DNA of 43,441 nucleotides from positions 1 through 43,441 of the forward strand of contig JBAWYM010000007.1 of assembly GCA_037143575.1 (NCBI GenBank), given 5' to 3'. The notes beneath the pieces are model-generated. The model was not told where the DNA came from. It saw only the letters and a program-made list of their open reading frames with translations, and made no database searches. Below are positions 1 through 6,987 of the stretch, one piece after another. Source of the stretch: JBAWYM01 sp037143575. Lineage in GTDB: Bacteria > Patescibacteriota > Gracilibacteria > Peribacterales > Peribacteraceae. The number at the start of each line of letters is the position of its first letter. The first letter of the stretch is position 1. The translations under genes were made by a program, and so were the position numbers.

Positions 1-55
1 AAATTCAAACTCCCTAAACTCTTTTAAATGCAGGCACCCGAAATCGAACGGCACC
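1..55. repeat. Terminal inverted repeat, left copy (mate at 43387-43441)
   Basis: The first 55 bases equal the reverse complement of the last 55 bases; identity stops exactly at base 56 (c versus g). Each copy contains an ATG followed by nine shared codons (MQAPEIERH), so the repeat is the 5' end of a small gene plus 27 bp of upstream DNA. The exact length of 55 equals a common final k-mer size of metagenome assemblers, so the contig probably stops at a repeat node shared by both ends. A true linear-replicon terminus is less likely. Confidence 0.9.
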
Positions 56-78
56 CAAAAACGGCTTGCCGACCGTAG
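28..78 (+). pseudogene. Vestigial duplicate of the 5' end of the 53-aa gene at 43253-43414
   Basis: ATG at 28 opens MQAPEIERH, identical to the start of the small gene at the right window end, then runs into a palindromic element and stops at TAG (76-78). Only the first nine codons and the upstream DNA are shared. It resembles other duplicated gene starts in this window (adk, rluB, ssb), each abutting a palindrome. Translation is possible but a functional product is unlikely. Confidence 0.6.
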
Positions 79-104
79 CTCCTCCGCAGAGGAGCGAAGG
101 CTGG
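73..104. repeat. Palindromic element, CCGTAGCTCC...GGAGCGAAGGCTGG type
   Basis: Imperfect inverted repeat with a short loop, touching the encoded CCA end of the tRNA gene. A close relative lies at 7593-7624 upstream of adk. Related CCCCGCGAAGCTCC/GGAGCGAAGTGGGG palindromes occur at 35559-35590, 35934-35967, 37152-37186 and 37350-37381. Confidence 0.7.
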
Positions 105-176
105 AGCCGCCTCGGGGACTTGAACCCCGGACCCACGGTTTACGATACCGTTGCTCTACCACTGAGCTAAGGCGGC
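102..176 (-). tRNA. tRNA-Thr (anticodon CGU)
   Basis: On the minus strand a full cloverleaf can be drawn: acceptor stem GCCGCC/GGCGGC, D-arm with GCTCAGTGGTAGAGC, anticodon stem ACGGT/ACCGT enclosing loop ATCGTAA (anticodon CGT, reading ACG), and T-arm GGGG-TTCAAGT-CCCC. The discriminator base is U and the CCA end is encoded (102-104). There is no convincing promoter; it may be co-transcribed with the ribosomal cluster upstream on the same strand or from the 177-435 spacer. The first 14 bp of the gene recur at 225-238. Confidence 0.95.
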
Positions 177-238
177 TGAAGGCAACCACTGCCTGCCCAC
201 CGGAGCACCGCAGTGCGTAGGTGGGAGCTAAGGCGGCT
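164..238. repeat. 14-bp duplication of the tRNA-Thr 5' end around a palindrome
   Basis: The bases covering the tRNA 5' end (164-177) are repeated exactly at 225-238. Between them sits an imperfect palindrome (about 197-226, CCCACC...GGTGGG) that abuts the spare copy. The layout is that of an insertion with a 14-bp target duplication that left the tRNA intact. Confidence 0.65.
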
Positions 239-435
239 TGCCGCGGGAAACTATAGGGATTCCTCGAGCGAAGCGAAAGAGTGGAAAGAGAGAAAAATAC
301 CCCTAGAAGGCCCTTCTAAAGAAACCCCTTTTGCGCTATACTATTTGGATTTCTTCGCTCAAAGCTCAAAGCAAACAGGAAACTAACAACTAACGAACTA
401 ATAACCAATAACTCAAACATATACCCACACCCACC
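177..435. other. Spacer between tRNA-Thr and the 119-aa gene
   Basis: No coding region is supported. It holds the spare tRNA fragment, a short inverted repeat (302-318, CTAGAAG/CTTCTAA), a TATACT hexamer at 337-342 that could be a plus-strand -10 box without a clear -35, and at 366-420 a run of 7-nt steps (GCTCAAA, AACTAAC, AACTAAT, AACCAAT) leading to the ATG at 436. The heptad leader resembles those before other genes here. Confidence 0.5.
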
Positions 436-795
436 ATGACCCTCGACGCCTGCATCGCCCACGCAATCCACACCGACCTCGATATCCTCGAGGCCATTCC
501 GGAAGTCCACGATCTCCCCATGGAGGAGCTGGAGCCGTACATCGAGCGCTATGTCGTCGGGGTGCAGAATTCACTGCGGGAGGCCATCCAGGAGCACGGA
601 GAGCCCTATCTGCGCTGCAAAGACGCTGCAGGACTGTGTGCCACGCTCATTCAAGCAGGGATCACCCTCCCCGCTTCGATGCTCCTCCACATGTGCCAGA
701 CCATCATGCAGCTCATGACGCTGGATGCGCGGTTCGTGCTGGATACGGATGATGGGAAGAGTTTGTACTTCGTGAAGTTGGTGCTAGCGGCGTAA
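436..795 (+). CDS. Hypothetical protein, 119 aa
   Basis: I do not recognise this family. The product is acidic and largely helical, without a signal peptide or membrane segment, and with three cysteines spread through it (residues near 60, 68 and 87). Codon use is GC-rich at third positions like the neighbouring ribosomal genes, which supports a real gene. The ATG follows a C/A-rich heptad leader (AACTAAC steps, then CACACCCACC) with no Shine-Dalgarno sequence, as elsewhere in the window. It is convergent with rpsI, and a long inverted repeat between the two stops probably ends both transcripts. Function unknown. Confidence 0.6.
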   Translation: MTLDACIAHAIHTDLDILEAIPEVHDLPMEELEPYIERYVVGVQNSLREAIQEHGEPYLRCKDAAGLCATLIQAGITLPASMLLHMCQTIMQLMTLDARFVLDTDDGKSLYFVKLVLAA

Positions 796-801
796 AGCTT
801 T

Positions 802-896
802 ATTGGCCATTGAGACATTGAAGCATTGGCCATATTTTGCGTGGAGTAATCGCAAAACAGAAATGGACAATAACCCAATGGTCCAATGGACAATCC
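802..896. terminator. Large convergent hairpin (probable bidirectional terminator)
   Basis: Arms built from CCATTGG/CCAATGG-type 7-8 nt steps (802-836 and 861-896) flank an inner perfect stem TTTTGCG/CGCAAAA (834-856). It lies between the stop of the 119-aa gene (+) and the stop of rpsI (-), the right place for a bidirectional terminator. There is no long U tract, so termination is inferred from position and structure. Confidence 0.55.
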
Positions 897-902
897 GTCC
901 GT

Positions 903-1313
903 CTAACGTTTCTGCCACTGCGGCGCCCTTCTCGCTCTCTTGAGACCCGGCTTCTTGCGTTCCTTGATGCGCGCGTCGCGGCGGAGGAAGCCTGCGTGCT
1001 TGAGATCGGAGCGGAGTTCGGGGTTGAGGAGGAGGAGTGCGCGGCTGATGCCATGGCGCACGGCATCGGACTGGGAGGACTTGCCGCCACCGACGACGGT
1101 GATTTCCACGTCCATCTGATCTTTGAGATTGGCCAGCGCGAGGGAGGCCAGGGCATTCTCGATCTGTATTCCCGTGTCGAAGTACTTCTTGCCGGGAAGC
1201 AGGTTCACCGTGAACTCTCCAGAGCCTGCTTCGAAGAGCCGGACGCGCGCGATGGAGGTCTTGCGCTTGCCGACTGCGGAGAAGTATGGCCGCTTCTTGA
1301 TGATCTCGCTCAT
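903..1313 (-). CDS. rpsI: 30S ribosomal protein uS9
   Basis: uS9 lies in the head of the small subunit and its C-terminal tail reaches toward the P-site tRNA. The 136-aa product has the N-terminal signature AVGKRKTSIARVRL, the central VVGGGKSSQSDAVRHGISRAL motif and the basic C-terminus ending QWQKR, close to the usual SKR end. It follows rplM by 21 bp in the usual rplM-rpsI pair and is the last gene of the long ribosomal cluster. The ATG follows CCTTTCCCTTTCTTC, with no Shine-Dalgarno sequence. Confidence 0.97.
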   Translation of the reverse strand: MSEIIKKRPYFSAVGKRKTSIARVRLFEAGSGEFTVNLLPGKKYFDTGIQIENALASLALANLKDQMDVEITVVGGGKSSQSDAVRHGISRALLLLNPELRSDLKHAGFLRRDARIKERKKPGLKRARRAPQWQKR

Positions 1314-1334
1314 GCTTGAAGAAAGGGAAAGGCT

Positions 1335-1760
1335 TTAGGAAAGGGAAAGAGGAACGGGTTTCTGCGCGGTGTGATCGTGCTCGGTTCCGGCGAAGACATG
1401 GAGCCGCTTGAGAGCCTGGGCGCGCAACCGGTTATCCGGGAGCATGCCGTAGATCGCCTTCTCGATGACTTCAACGGGGCGACGCTCCATCATCTGCTTG
1501 AGGGGCGTGGCCTTCATGTGGCCGAGGTACCCGGAGTGCTTGAAATACGTCTTCCTCCAGTACTTGGCCTCGGTCATCTTCAGCTTGGCGGCATTGATGA
1601 TCACCACATGGTCACCGGAGATCATATGCGGGGACCAGTCGGCACGGTTCTTGCCACGCAGGATCATGACGATCTTGGTCGCGATGCGGCCGAGGACCTT
1701 GCCATCAGCATCGATGAGAATCCAATGAGGTGCCTGTGGTTTGACGTGCGTGGTTTTCAT
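1335..1760 (-). CDS. rplM: 50S ribosomal protein uL13
   Basis: uL13 is an early-assembling large-subunit protein. The 141-aa product shows the family landmarks WILIDADGKVLGRIATKIV, GDHVVIINAAK, KYWRKTYFKHSGYLG and KAIYGMLPDNRLRAQALKRLHVF. I chose ATG 1760 (MKTTHVKPQ) over an in-frame ATG 13 codons upstream because the extension is unlike the family and falls in a pyrimidine-rich leader (CCATCCTCTCCATCCTTC). It sits between rplQ and rpsI, the common bacterial arrangement. Confidence 0.97.
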   Translation of the reverse strand: MKTTHVKPQAPHWILIDADGKVLGRIATKIVMILRGKNRADWSPHMISGDHVVIINAAKLKMTEAKYWRKTYFKHSGYLGHMKATPLKQMMERRPVEVIEKAIYGMLPDNRLRAQALKRLHVFAGTEHDHTAQKPVPLSLS

Positions 1761-1803
1761 CGAAGAAATTGAAGGATGGAGAGGATGGAAAAGAATCAAA
1801 GGA

Positions 1804-2271
1804 TTATTTCACCGATGCAGGTGTGGAGGGCGACGCAACAATATTCTTTTTACTCTTTTGAATCTTTGAATTCCTTTCCTTCTTTTTCGCTTTCTCTTCG
1901 ACGACGACGGCATCACCAGCAACCAGCAGGAGATCGACCACCATCGCTCCATCCCCCTTGCGCGACCCCACGGGAACGATGCGGGTGAGTCCGGAGGGAA
2001 CGCGTGCGTAGCGCTTCACGAAGACTTCCATGATCTTGCGACTGGCGTTCTTATCGGTCACGACGCGCTGGAGATAGCGGATGGCATTCATCGTCGACAG
2101 GCGCTTGGCGGCGGCTACGAGCGTATCGACCATCGGACCGATCACCTGAGCGCGCTTCTTGGTGGTGCGTACCTTCTCGTAGAGAATGAGGGACGTGAGG
2201 AGGTTGCGCTTGATCATACGAGCATGCGCAGGTTTCTGGGGGAGCCGACGGGAAGCGTTGCGGTGTCTCAT
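1804..2271 (-). CDS. rplQ: 50S ribosomal protein bL17
   Basis: bL17 binds near the polypeptide exit tunnel. The product (155 aa) has the conserved start MRHRNASRRLPQKPAHARM and the RYARVPSGLTRIVPVGSRKGDGA block. A Lys/Ser-rich C-terminal tail of about 35 residues goes beyond the E. coli core; long charged tails recur on ribosomal proteins in this cluster. Start at 2271 is fixed by the universally conserved MRHR. It follows rpoA by 49 bp, as in the classical alpha operon. Confidence 0.96.
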   Translation of the reverse strand: MRHRNASRRLPQKPAHARMIKRNLLTSLILYEKVRTTKKRAQVIGPMVDTLVAAAKRLSTMNAIRYLQRVVTDKNASRKIMEVFVKRYARVPSGLTRIVPVGSRKGDGAMVVDLLLVAGDAVVVEEKAKKKERNSKIQKSKKNIVASPSTPASVK

Positions 2272-2320
2272 GAATGAGGTATTGAAGTCGGATGAGGCGG
2301 GGAGAGTAGGGAAGAACGGA

Positions 2321-3316
2321 TCAACTGTCCAACGAGTCGTCGGCGAGTTTGAGGCCACGCTCCGCAAGTGTCTGTTTCACCTCGTCGAGGGCCTTGGCAC
2401 CGAAGCCACGGAAATTGCTCAATGCAGCCTCGCTGCACTTGGTGAGCTGCTCTATAGAGCCCACGCCGGCATTGATGAGGGCATTGAGCGTGCGGGGCGA
2501 GAAGTTGAGGATTTCGATGGGCGTGTAGCTCTCCTTCACGGCGGATTCTCCTCCTGCCTCAGCGGTGACGGGGCCGACGCGTGTGAAGTCCGCGATGAAT
2601 TCTTTCTCGATGACCTTCTCGGCACTGCTGAAGTACTCGAAGTATCCCTTGAGAAGCTGCGAGGAGAACTGGACAGCTTCCTCTGCGGAGAGCGAACCAT
2701 TGGTCTGGATATCCATGACGAGCTTCTCCAGATCCGTACGCTGACCCACACGGGCAGACTCGACATCGAAGCGCACCTTCTCTACAGGGCTGAAGATGGC
2801 ATCGATGTGGATGAGACCGGGCTCGTTCTGCTTCTTGTTGCGCTCGGACGCGGGAGCGTAGCCGACACCCTTCCCAATCGTGATCTGCATATCGATGGAA
2901 CCTCCCTTCTCGATATTCATTAAGGAGAGATCTTTGTTGAGAACTTCGATATCGGAGGAAACAGTAAGATCACCAGCGGTCACTGCCTTGGGTCCCTTGA
3001 TCTGCAAAGTAATGACCTCGGGCTCTTTACTGTGCTTGCGCAACTTCAGCTGCTTTAAGTTGAGCCCGATATCCACAACGGATTCCATCACGCCCTTGAG
3101 CGCGGTGTACTCGTGCTGGACACCGTGAATGCGCATGGAGAGCGCGGCGGCTCCGGGCAAACTCGAGAGGAGTGTGCGGCGCAGAGAATTGCCCAGCGTC
3201 ATACCATATCCTGTCGGCAACGGACCGATCGTGACAATAGCGTGCGAAAGATCCCCTTTCGTCACAAGCGTGACGGAGTAGGTGGGGAGACCAATCTCTT
3301 CCTGGATGATATGCAT
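2321..3316 (-). CDS. rpoA: RNA polymerase alpha subunit
   Basis: The alpha subunit dimerises to start RNA polymerase assembly and contacts promoters and activators through its C-terminal domain. The 331-aa length is normal. The N-terminal domain carries the assembly motif GYGMTLGNSLRRTLLSSLPG (about residues 37-56), and the C-terminal helix-hairpin-helix domain lies at about 265-325 (FSPRTLNALINAGVGSIEQL). It follows rpsD as in most bacteria. The start at 3316 (MHIIQEEIGLP) follows a C/U-rich leader, CTTTCCTCTCCTGTCCC. Confidence 0.98.
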   Translation of the reverse strand: MHIIQEEIGLPTYSVTLVTKGDLSHAIVTIGPLPTGYGMTLGNSLRRTLLSSLPGAAALSMRIHGVQHEYTALKGVMESVVDIGLNLKQLKLRKHSKEPEVITLQIKGPKAVTAGDLTVSSDIEVLNKDLSLMNIEKGGSIDMQITIGKGVGYAPASERNKKQNEPGLIHIDAIFSPVEKVRFDVESARVGQRTDLEKLVMDIQTNGSLSAEEAVQFSSQLLKGYFEYFSSAEKVIEKEFIADFTRVGPVTAEAGGESAVKESYTPIEILNFSPRTLNALINAGVGSIEQLTKCSEAALSNFRGFGAKALDEVKQTLAERGLKLADDSLDS

Positions 3317-3368
3317 GGGACAGGAGAGGAAAGAAGTGAGAGAATCGAGAAAGATCAGCGAAGAAAAT

Positions 3369-3983
3369 TTAGCGGGAGTAGAACTCGATCACCTGACGGA
3401 TATCGAGACCCTGTTCGGCATCCTCAGGAGTCGGAATAGCGACGATCTCGGCACGGAATGCACCGGCATCGACTTTGAGCCACTTCGGAGGCAGAACTTT
3501 CTCGTGTGCATCGGCTATCGGTCCGAAAACCGGAGAATTCTTGCTGCGATCGCGCATGGTCACCACCTCACCCGGACGCATCCGGAACGAAGGGATGGTC
3601 ACGCGGCGTCCATTCACGGAGAAGTGTCCGTGACTCACGAACTGACGTGCCTGGAGGCGCGTGAGCGCAAATCCTGCACGGTAGATGGTGTTGTCCAGAC
3701 GTCGCTCCAGAAGCTGCAGAAGGACATCACCGGTCTGACCGGTCGTCTCGGCAGCCTCACGGTAGAGGATACTGAACTGCTTCTCGGAAAGACCGTAGAT
3801 GTCGCGGGCCTTCTGCTTCTCCTTGAGCTGCTTGGCGTAGGGAGATTGGCGCGTGGCACGATCCTTGGGACCCTTGCCGGGACCGTACGGCTTCTTCTGG
3901 AGAATACGATCGTACTTGTCCGAGCCGTAGATGTTCGTCCCCTGCCGTCGGCAGCGCTTGGCTTTGGGTCCAGTATATTTCAT
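3369..3983 (-). CDS. rpsD: 30S ribosomal protein uS4
   Basis: uS4 starts 30S body assembly and lines the mRNA entry. The 204-aa product begins MKYTGPKAKRCRRQG and contains the S4 RNA-binding domain RRLDNTIYRAGFALTRLQAR (about 93-150), including QARQFVSHGHFSVNGRR. Only one N-terminal cysteine remains, so it is a zinc-free form. Start 3983 is the family start. The 95-bp spacer to rpsK holds a GCGGGA/TCCCGC hairpin (4043-4059) followed by a pyrimidine-rich leader, suggesting separate control of this gene or of the distal part of the operon. Confidence 0.97.
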   Translation of the reverse strand: MKYTGPKAKRCRRQGTNIYGSDKYDRILQKKPYGPGKGPKDRATRQSPYAKQLKEKQKARDIYGLSEKQFSILYREAAETTGQTGDVLLQLLERRLDNTIYRAGFALTRLQARQFVSHGHFSVNGRRVTIPSFRMRPGEVVTMRDRSKNSPVFGPIADAHEKVLPPKWLKVDAGAFRAEIVAIPTPEDAEQGLDIRQVIEFYSR

Positions 3984-4042
3984 AGATTGGGATGAAAGAG
4001 GTGTGAGATTTCTAATGGGGGAGCTGGATTCTTTAATGGGGA

Positions 4043-4059
4043 GCGGGATTCCTTCCCGC
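4043..4059 (-). repeat. GCGGGA-N5-TCCCGC hairpin, copy A (before rpsD)
   Basis: Perfect 6-bp stem GCGGGA/TCCCGC with a 5-nt purine-rich loop in the sense of rpsD, followed by CTCCCC. One of eight such hairpins in the window, five of which precede genes inside the ribosomal cluster. Confidence 0.75.
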
Positions 4060-4078
4060 GGATAAACAAAGAACAAAT

Positions 4079-4528
4079 TTAGACACGTCGGCGTCCCGTG
4101 CGGCGCACACCGCCATGAGGGATCGGCGTCGTATCGATAATCGCATCGAGGTTGAGACCGGCCGTCTGCAGTCCCCGGATCGCCTGCTCGCGTCCAGGTC
4201 CGAGTCCACAAACTTCTATCACGACGGATTGCACCCCGAAGCCCTGAATGAGTTCGCAGGCTTTCTCGGCCGTCACTTTGGCAGCATAGGGAGTGGATTT
4301 GCGCGTCCCCTTGAATCCGCACGACCCGCTGGAGGCACCGCCGATCTTGTCTCCCTTGAGATCCGTGAACGTCACGATGGTGTTGTTCTCACCGGCGTGG
4401 ATGCACACACGTGCCTGAGGCACGGTGCGCTTGAGCTTCTTGCGACGAGGCTTGACGGGAGCCTTGGCGTCCGCAGGAGCGGAAGCGTCGGAACCGGGAG
4501 CCGGAGTGGTGTGAGCAGAATCAGCCAT
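4079..4528 (-). CDS. rpsK: 30S ribosomal protein uS11
   Basis: uS11 forms part of the 30S platform near the mRNA exit. After an Ala/Pro/Lys-rich extension of about 35 residues, the core shows GENNTIVTFTDLKGDK, GASSGSCGFKGTRKSTPYAA, VCGLGPGREQAIRGLQ and the basic end TPIPHGGVRRTGRRRV. At 149 aa it is longer than the usual 125-130 because of the N-terminal extension. It follows rpsM by 15 bp. The ATG follows CCATTCCTCCCCCT, a C-rich tract rather than a Shine-Dalgarno sequence. Confidence 0.97.
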   Translation of the reverse strand: MADSAHTTPAPGSDASAPADAKAPVKPRRKKLKRTVPQARVCIHAGENNTIVTFTDLKGDKIGGASSGSCGFKGTRKSTPYAAKVTAEKACELIQGFGVQSVVIEVCGLGPGREQAIRGLQTAGLNLDAIIDTTPIPHGGVRRTGRRRV

Positions 4529-4543
4529 AGGGGGAGGAATGGA

Positions 4544-4924
4544 TCAGGTCTTGGTTAGCGTGGTGCGTCCGGAGAGTCCGGTCTTCTTCTTGCCGCGCTT
4601 GGTGCGCGCGTTGCGGCGGGAGGTCTGTCCGCGAACGGGGAGCTTCTTGCGGTGCCGACCACCTCTCCACGTGCCGATATCCTGTAACCGCTTGATATCC
4701 ATGGAAACTTTGCGACCCAATTCCCCTTCGATGAGCTCACGCTCAACTCTCGTGCGAAGTCTCGCCTGTTCATCCTCTGAGAGGGCATCCGCCTTCTTGT
4801 CCGTAGGGATCTTCACCTCTTTCAGGATCTTGGTTCCGAGCGAACGACCAATCCCCTTGATGTGCATCAGGGCGATGACGATGTGCTTGTGGCCGGGGAG
4901 GACGACGCCGGAGATACGGACCAT
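4544..4924 (-). CDS. rpsM: 30S ribosomal protein uS13
   Basis: uS13 lies in the 30S head and bridges to the large subunit and P-site tRNA. The 126-aa product starts MVRISGVVLPGHKHI, has the helix-two-turn-helix segment HIKGIGRSLGTKIL, then RLQDIGTWRGGRHRKKLPVRGQ and a basic tail RTKRGKKKT. It follows rpmJ, as in most spc/alpha operons. Its leader is a clear run of 7-nt steps (ATTCTCC, ATTTTAC, ATTCTCA, ATTCTAC, ATTCTCC) ending one base before ATG, and it can pair with an upstream arm at 5036-5060. Confidence 0.97.
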   Translation of the reverse strand: MVRISGVVLPGHKHIVIALMHIKGIGRSLGTKILKEVKIPTDKKADALSEDEQARLRTRVERELIEGELGRKVSMDIKRLQDIGTWRGGRHRKKLPVRGQTSRRNARTKRGKKKTGLSGRTTLTKT

Positions 4925-4925
4925 A

Positions 4926-5062
4926 GGAGAATGTAGAATTGAGAATGTAAAATGGAGAATTGCGGATGGAAAGCTGGTCTAGGGGTTAGAGGAAGGAAAG
5001 AATGGAAGGAAGCAAGAGGAGGAATAATTTGAATCATTATACATTCTACATTTTACATTCCG
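4926..5062. repeat. Heptad inverted repeat in the rpmJ-rpsM spacer
   Basis: On the sense (minus) strand an arm of GAATGTA/AAATGTA steps just after the rpmJ stop (5036-5060) is complementary to the CATTCTC/ATTTTAC heptads directly before rpsM (4926-4960). Pairing would sequester the rpsM initiation region. The same GAATGTA-type heptads make a hairpin inside 23S rRNA at 40322-40396. Confidence 0.65.
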
Positions 5063-5064
5063 TC

Positions 5065-5199
5065 TCACGCCCCCTGACGCTGCTTGTGCTTGGGATTCTT
5101 GGGACACACGATGCGACGAACCATCACCCCCTTTCCGCTACGGCGGATCACGAGGCGACAGTCTTTGCAGATGGGTTTCACGGAGGCGCGGACTTTCAT
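5065..5199 (-). CDS. rpmJ: 50S ribosomal protein bL36
   Basis: bL36 is a tiny zinc-ribbon protein of the large subunit. The 44-aa product starts MKVRASVKPICKDC and ends PKNPKHKQRQGA. Zinc ligands are C11, C14, C32 and H38. The loop between the second and third ligands is five residues longer than in E. coli bL36 (44 versus 38 aa). Its ATG overlaps the infA stop (ATGA), so translation is probably coupled to IF-1. Confidence 0.95.
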   Translation of the reverse strand: MKVRASVKPICKDCRLVIRRSGKGVMVRRIVCPKNPKHKQRQGA

Positions 5200-5486
5200 G
5201 ATCGATGGGTGGGGCGGCGGGGAGGTGGAGAACTAGGGGAACCATTGGCCTGCACGGCGGGGAAGCGGTAGACGATGCGTCCCTTATTGAGATCATAGGG
5301 CGTCATCTCCACTTTCACGCTGTCCCCCGGGAGGATGCGTACGCGATTCACGCGCATGCGTCCAGCGAGGTGGCAGAGAAGTTCGTGATCTTTGGCCTGA
5401 TCGCTGGTGATCCGGACGCGGAACATAGCGTTGGGAAAGGTCTCTTCGACAACGCCGATCAATTCGATCACATCCTGCTTGGACAC
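5196..5486 (-). CDS. infA: Translation initiation factor IF-1
   Basis: IF-1 occupies the 30S A site during initiation. The product has the S1/OB-fold core (residues about 1-75): SKQDVIELIGVVEETFPNAMFRV, the HLAGRMRVNRVRILPGD loop and the MTPYDLNKGRIVYR end. A Pro/Ser/Arg-rich tail of about 20 residues is extra (96 versus about 72 aa) and overlaps rpmJ. The start is GTG at 5486, chosen because SKQDVIE is the family start; the leader CCGCCTCCATCTCTTT is pyrimidine-rich. Confidence 0.96.
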   Translation of the reverse strand: MSKQDVIELIGVVEETFPNAMFRVRITSDQAKDHELLCHLAGRMRVNRVRILPGDSVKVEMTPYDLNKGRIVYRFPAVQANGSPSSPPPRRPTHRS

Positions 5487-5673
5487 AAAGAGATGGAGGC
5501 GGAAGAAAACACGAACGAAAGCCGAGGCACTCTACAGAGCGAATTTGCCCGCATCAAGCATTTCGAAGGGATTTTTCTCAGGGAAATATAAATGTTGTTG
5601 AAATATCACAAATTCATTTTATTTTCTGCTCACGAATATCGGCCCTGCAACGATCGAGAATTACTCCTTAAAC

Positions 5674-6096
5674 TTAGCCTTGGAGAGTCTTCATGATCTG
5701 ATTCCTTGTTTCCTCCCATGGCACGAATTCATCGCAACCCTGATCACTGAGGAATAATTGTTCTTCCCCCCTATCGCCTACAGCTGCATTCGGACGACGT
5801 GTATTGATACTCTCCTGATGATCGGGATGTTGAGGATGAAGAGCTCGAGGATAATTCATAAAATGATGCCAAGCATAATCGTTCGTTTGGCCACATCCTA
5901 TCGAATAACTAGGGACAATAGCGCTCCCTCCATAAATCGTTAAACCTTCGGCTGCAAACTCTGTATCAGCTAGTTGTTTATCGGCTGTGAATCCTTCAGC
6001 ATCTGGCATGGAATGAATTGAGAAGAAATAGAGGAAAACAACTATGGCATATATAAATAATAGTGTCAATATCCGATCGGTGATTTTCTGCAACAT
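5674..6096 (-). CDS. Hypothetical single-pass membrane protein, 140 aa
   Basis: Not recognised. An N-terminal hydrophobic segment (about residues 8-27, ILTLLFIYAIVVFLYFFSI) would anchor or export it; the remainder is polar, with a Gly/Ser patch and two cysteines (near 68 and 120). Its ATG lies one base after the map stop, so it is the next gene in that operon and may be coupled to it. Base composition is more AT-rich than its ribosomal neighbours, hinting at a fast-evolving or acquired gene. A spacer of 187 bp without other features separates it from infA. Confidence 0.6.
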   Translation of the reverse strand: MLQKITDRILTLLFIYAIVVFLYFFSIHSMPDAEGFTADKQLADTEFAAEGLTIYGGSAIVPSYSIGCGQTNDYAWHHFMNYPRALHPQHPDHQESINTRRPNAAVGDRGEEQLFLSDQGCDEFVPWEETRNQIMKTLQG

Positions 6097-6097
6097 C

Positions 6098-6844
6098 TCA
6101 CGTCAAAATCTCCGCCCCATCCTCCGTCACCAGCAGCGTGTGCTCAGCGTGGGATGTGAGCGCGTGATCCGAGACGTAGATCGCCCAGCCGTCTGTCCCC
6201 TCGCGGATGGCGTCGCTGCCGGAGGTGATGATCGGCTCGATGGCGATGGCCGTATTGGCGGGGAGAACCGGACCGGTTCCTGCGGTGCCGCTATTGGGGA
6301 CATCCGGATACTGATGAAGCGTCGTTCCGACCCCGTGGCCCGTGAGGCCCTTCACCGGTTTGAAGTTGTGCCGATGGGCTGCTGCTTCTACGGCAGCGGA
6401 GATATCCCCCACTCTGGCTCCCGCCCGCACCTGCTTGATGGCATCGCGCAGAGCTTCGTCGGCGGTTTCTTTGAGCTCGCGGACCCGCGGCGTCACGTTG
6501 CCGACGAGCACCGTGACACAGGCATCGGTGTAGAGACCCCCCACAATCACACCGCAATCCAGCGAAATGATATCGCCGTCCTTGAGGACATCCGCGCTCG
6601 GAATGCCGTGGACGCAGATATCATTGACCGAAGTGCACAGCGTCCCCGGGAAGCCTTGGTACCCTTTGAATCCCGGAATCCCTCCCTGATCGATGATGAA
6701 CTTCTCAGCTGCAGCATCGATCTCCTCAGTGGTGATTCCCGGAAGCACGAGTGATTCCACGAGTTTCAAACATTCATGAAGGATCCTGCCGCCACGGCGC
6801 AGCGCATCGATTTCCTTGGGAGAGAAGATTTGGAATTTTGACAT
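6098..6844 (-). CDS. map: Methionine aminopeptidase, type I
   Basis: Removes the initiator methionine from new proteins in the cytoplasm. The pita-bread fold metal ligands are all visible: D96 (SLDCG), D107 (YTDA), H170 (TGHGVG), E203 (IEPI) and E234 (HAEHT), with the substrate histidine in VHGIPS. The length of 248 aa is normal for a short type I enzyme, with no N-terminal zinc extension. It lies between adk and infA as in many spc operons. The leader ends in CTACCTCC directly before ATG. Confidence 0.97.
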   Translation of the reverse strand: MSKFQIFSPKEIDALRRGGRILHECLKLVESLVLPGITTEEIDAAAEKFIIDQGGIPGFKGYQGFPGTLCTSVNDICVHGIPSADVLKDGDIISLDCGVIVGGLYTDACVTVLVGNVTPRVRELKETADEALRDAIKQVRAGARVGDISAAVEAAAHRHNFKPVKGLTGHGVGTTLHQYPDVPNSGTAGTGPVLPANTAIAIEPIITSGSDAIREGTDGWAIYVSDHALTSHAEHTLLVTEDGAEILT

Positions 6845-6901
6845 GGAGGTAGTGTGACAGGGTTTGGTTTGGGAGCAAATCGAATGAGAGTTTTGAAAAG
6901 A

Positions 6902-6973
6902 CTTAAGCTGTAAGACATAAGCGATAAGCTTTATCCTGCAGTGCTTTCAGCTTAAAGCTTATAGCTTACAGCT
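6902..6973. repeat. Heptad inverted repeat between adk and map
   Basis: Arms of AAGCTGTA/AGCGATA and GCTTAAA/GCTTATA/GCTTACA steps of 7 nt pair over about 28 bp around a loop with a PstI-like CTGCAG. It fills the adk-map spacer and could act as a processing or attenuation hairpin. It has the same architecture but a different sequence from the repeats at 4926-5062, 12722-12782 and 31351-31461. Confidence 0.6.
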
Positions 6974-6987
6974 GGCCAACACTCCTG

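Noticed and set aside
106..176. Integrase attachment site at tRNA-Thr
   Set aside because: The duplicated piece is the tRNA 5' end and only 14 bp, and no integrase is nearby; integrases usually duplicate the 3' half.
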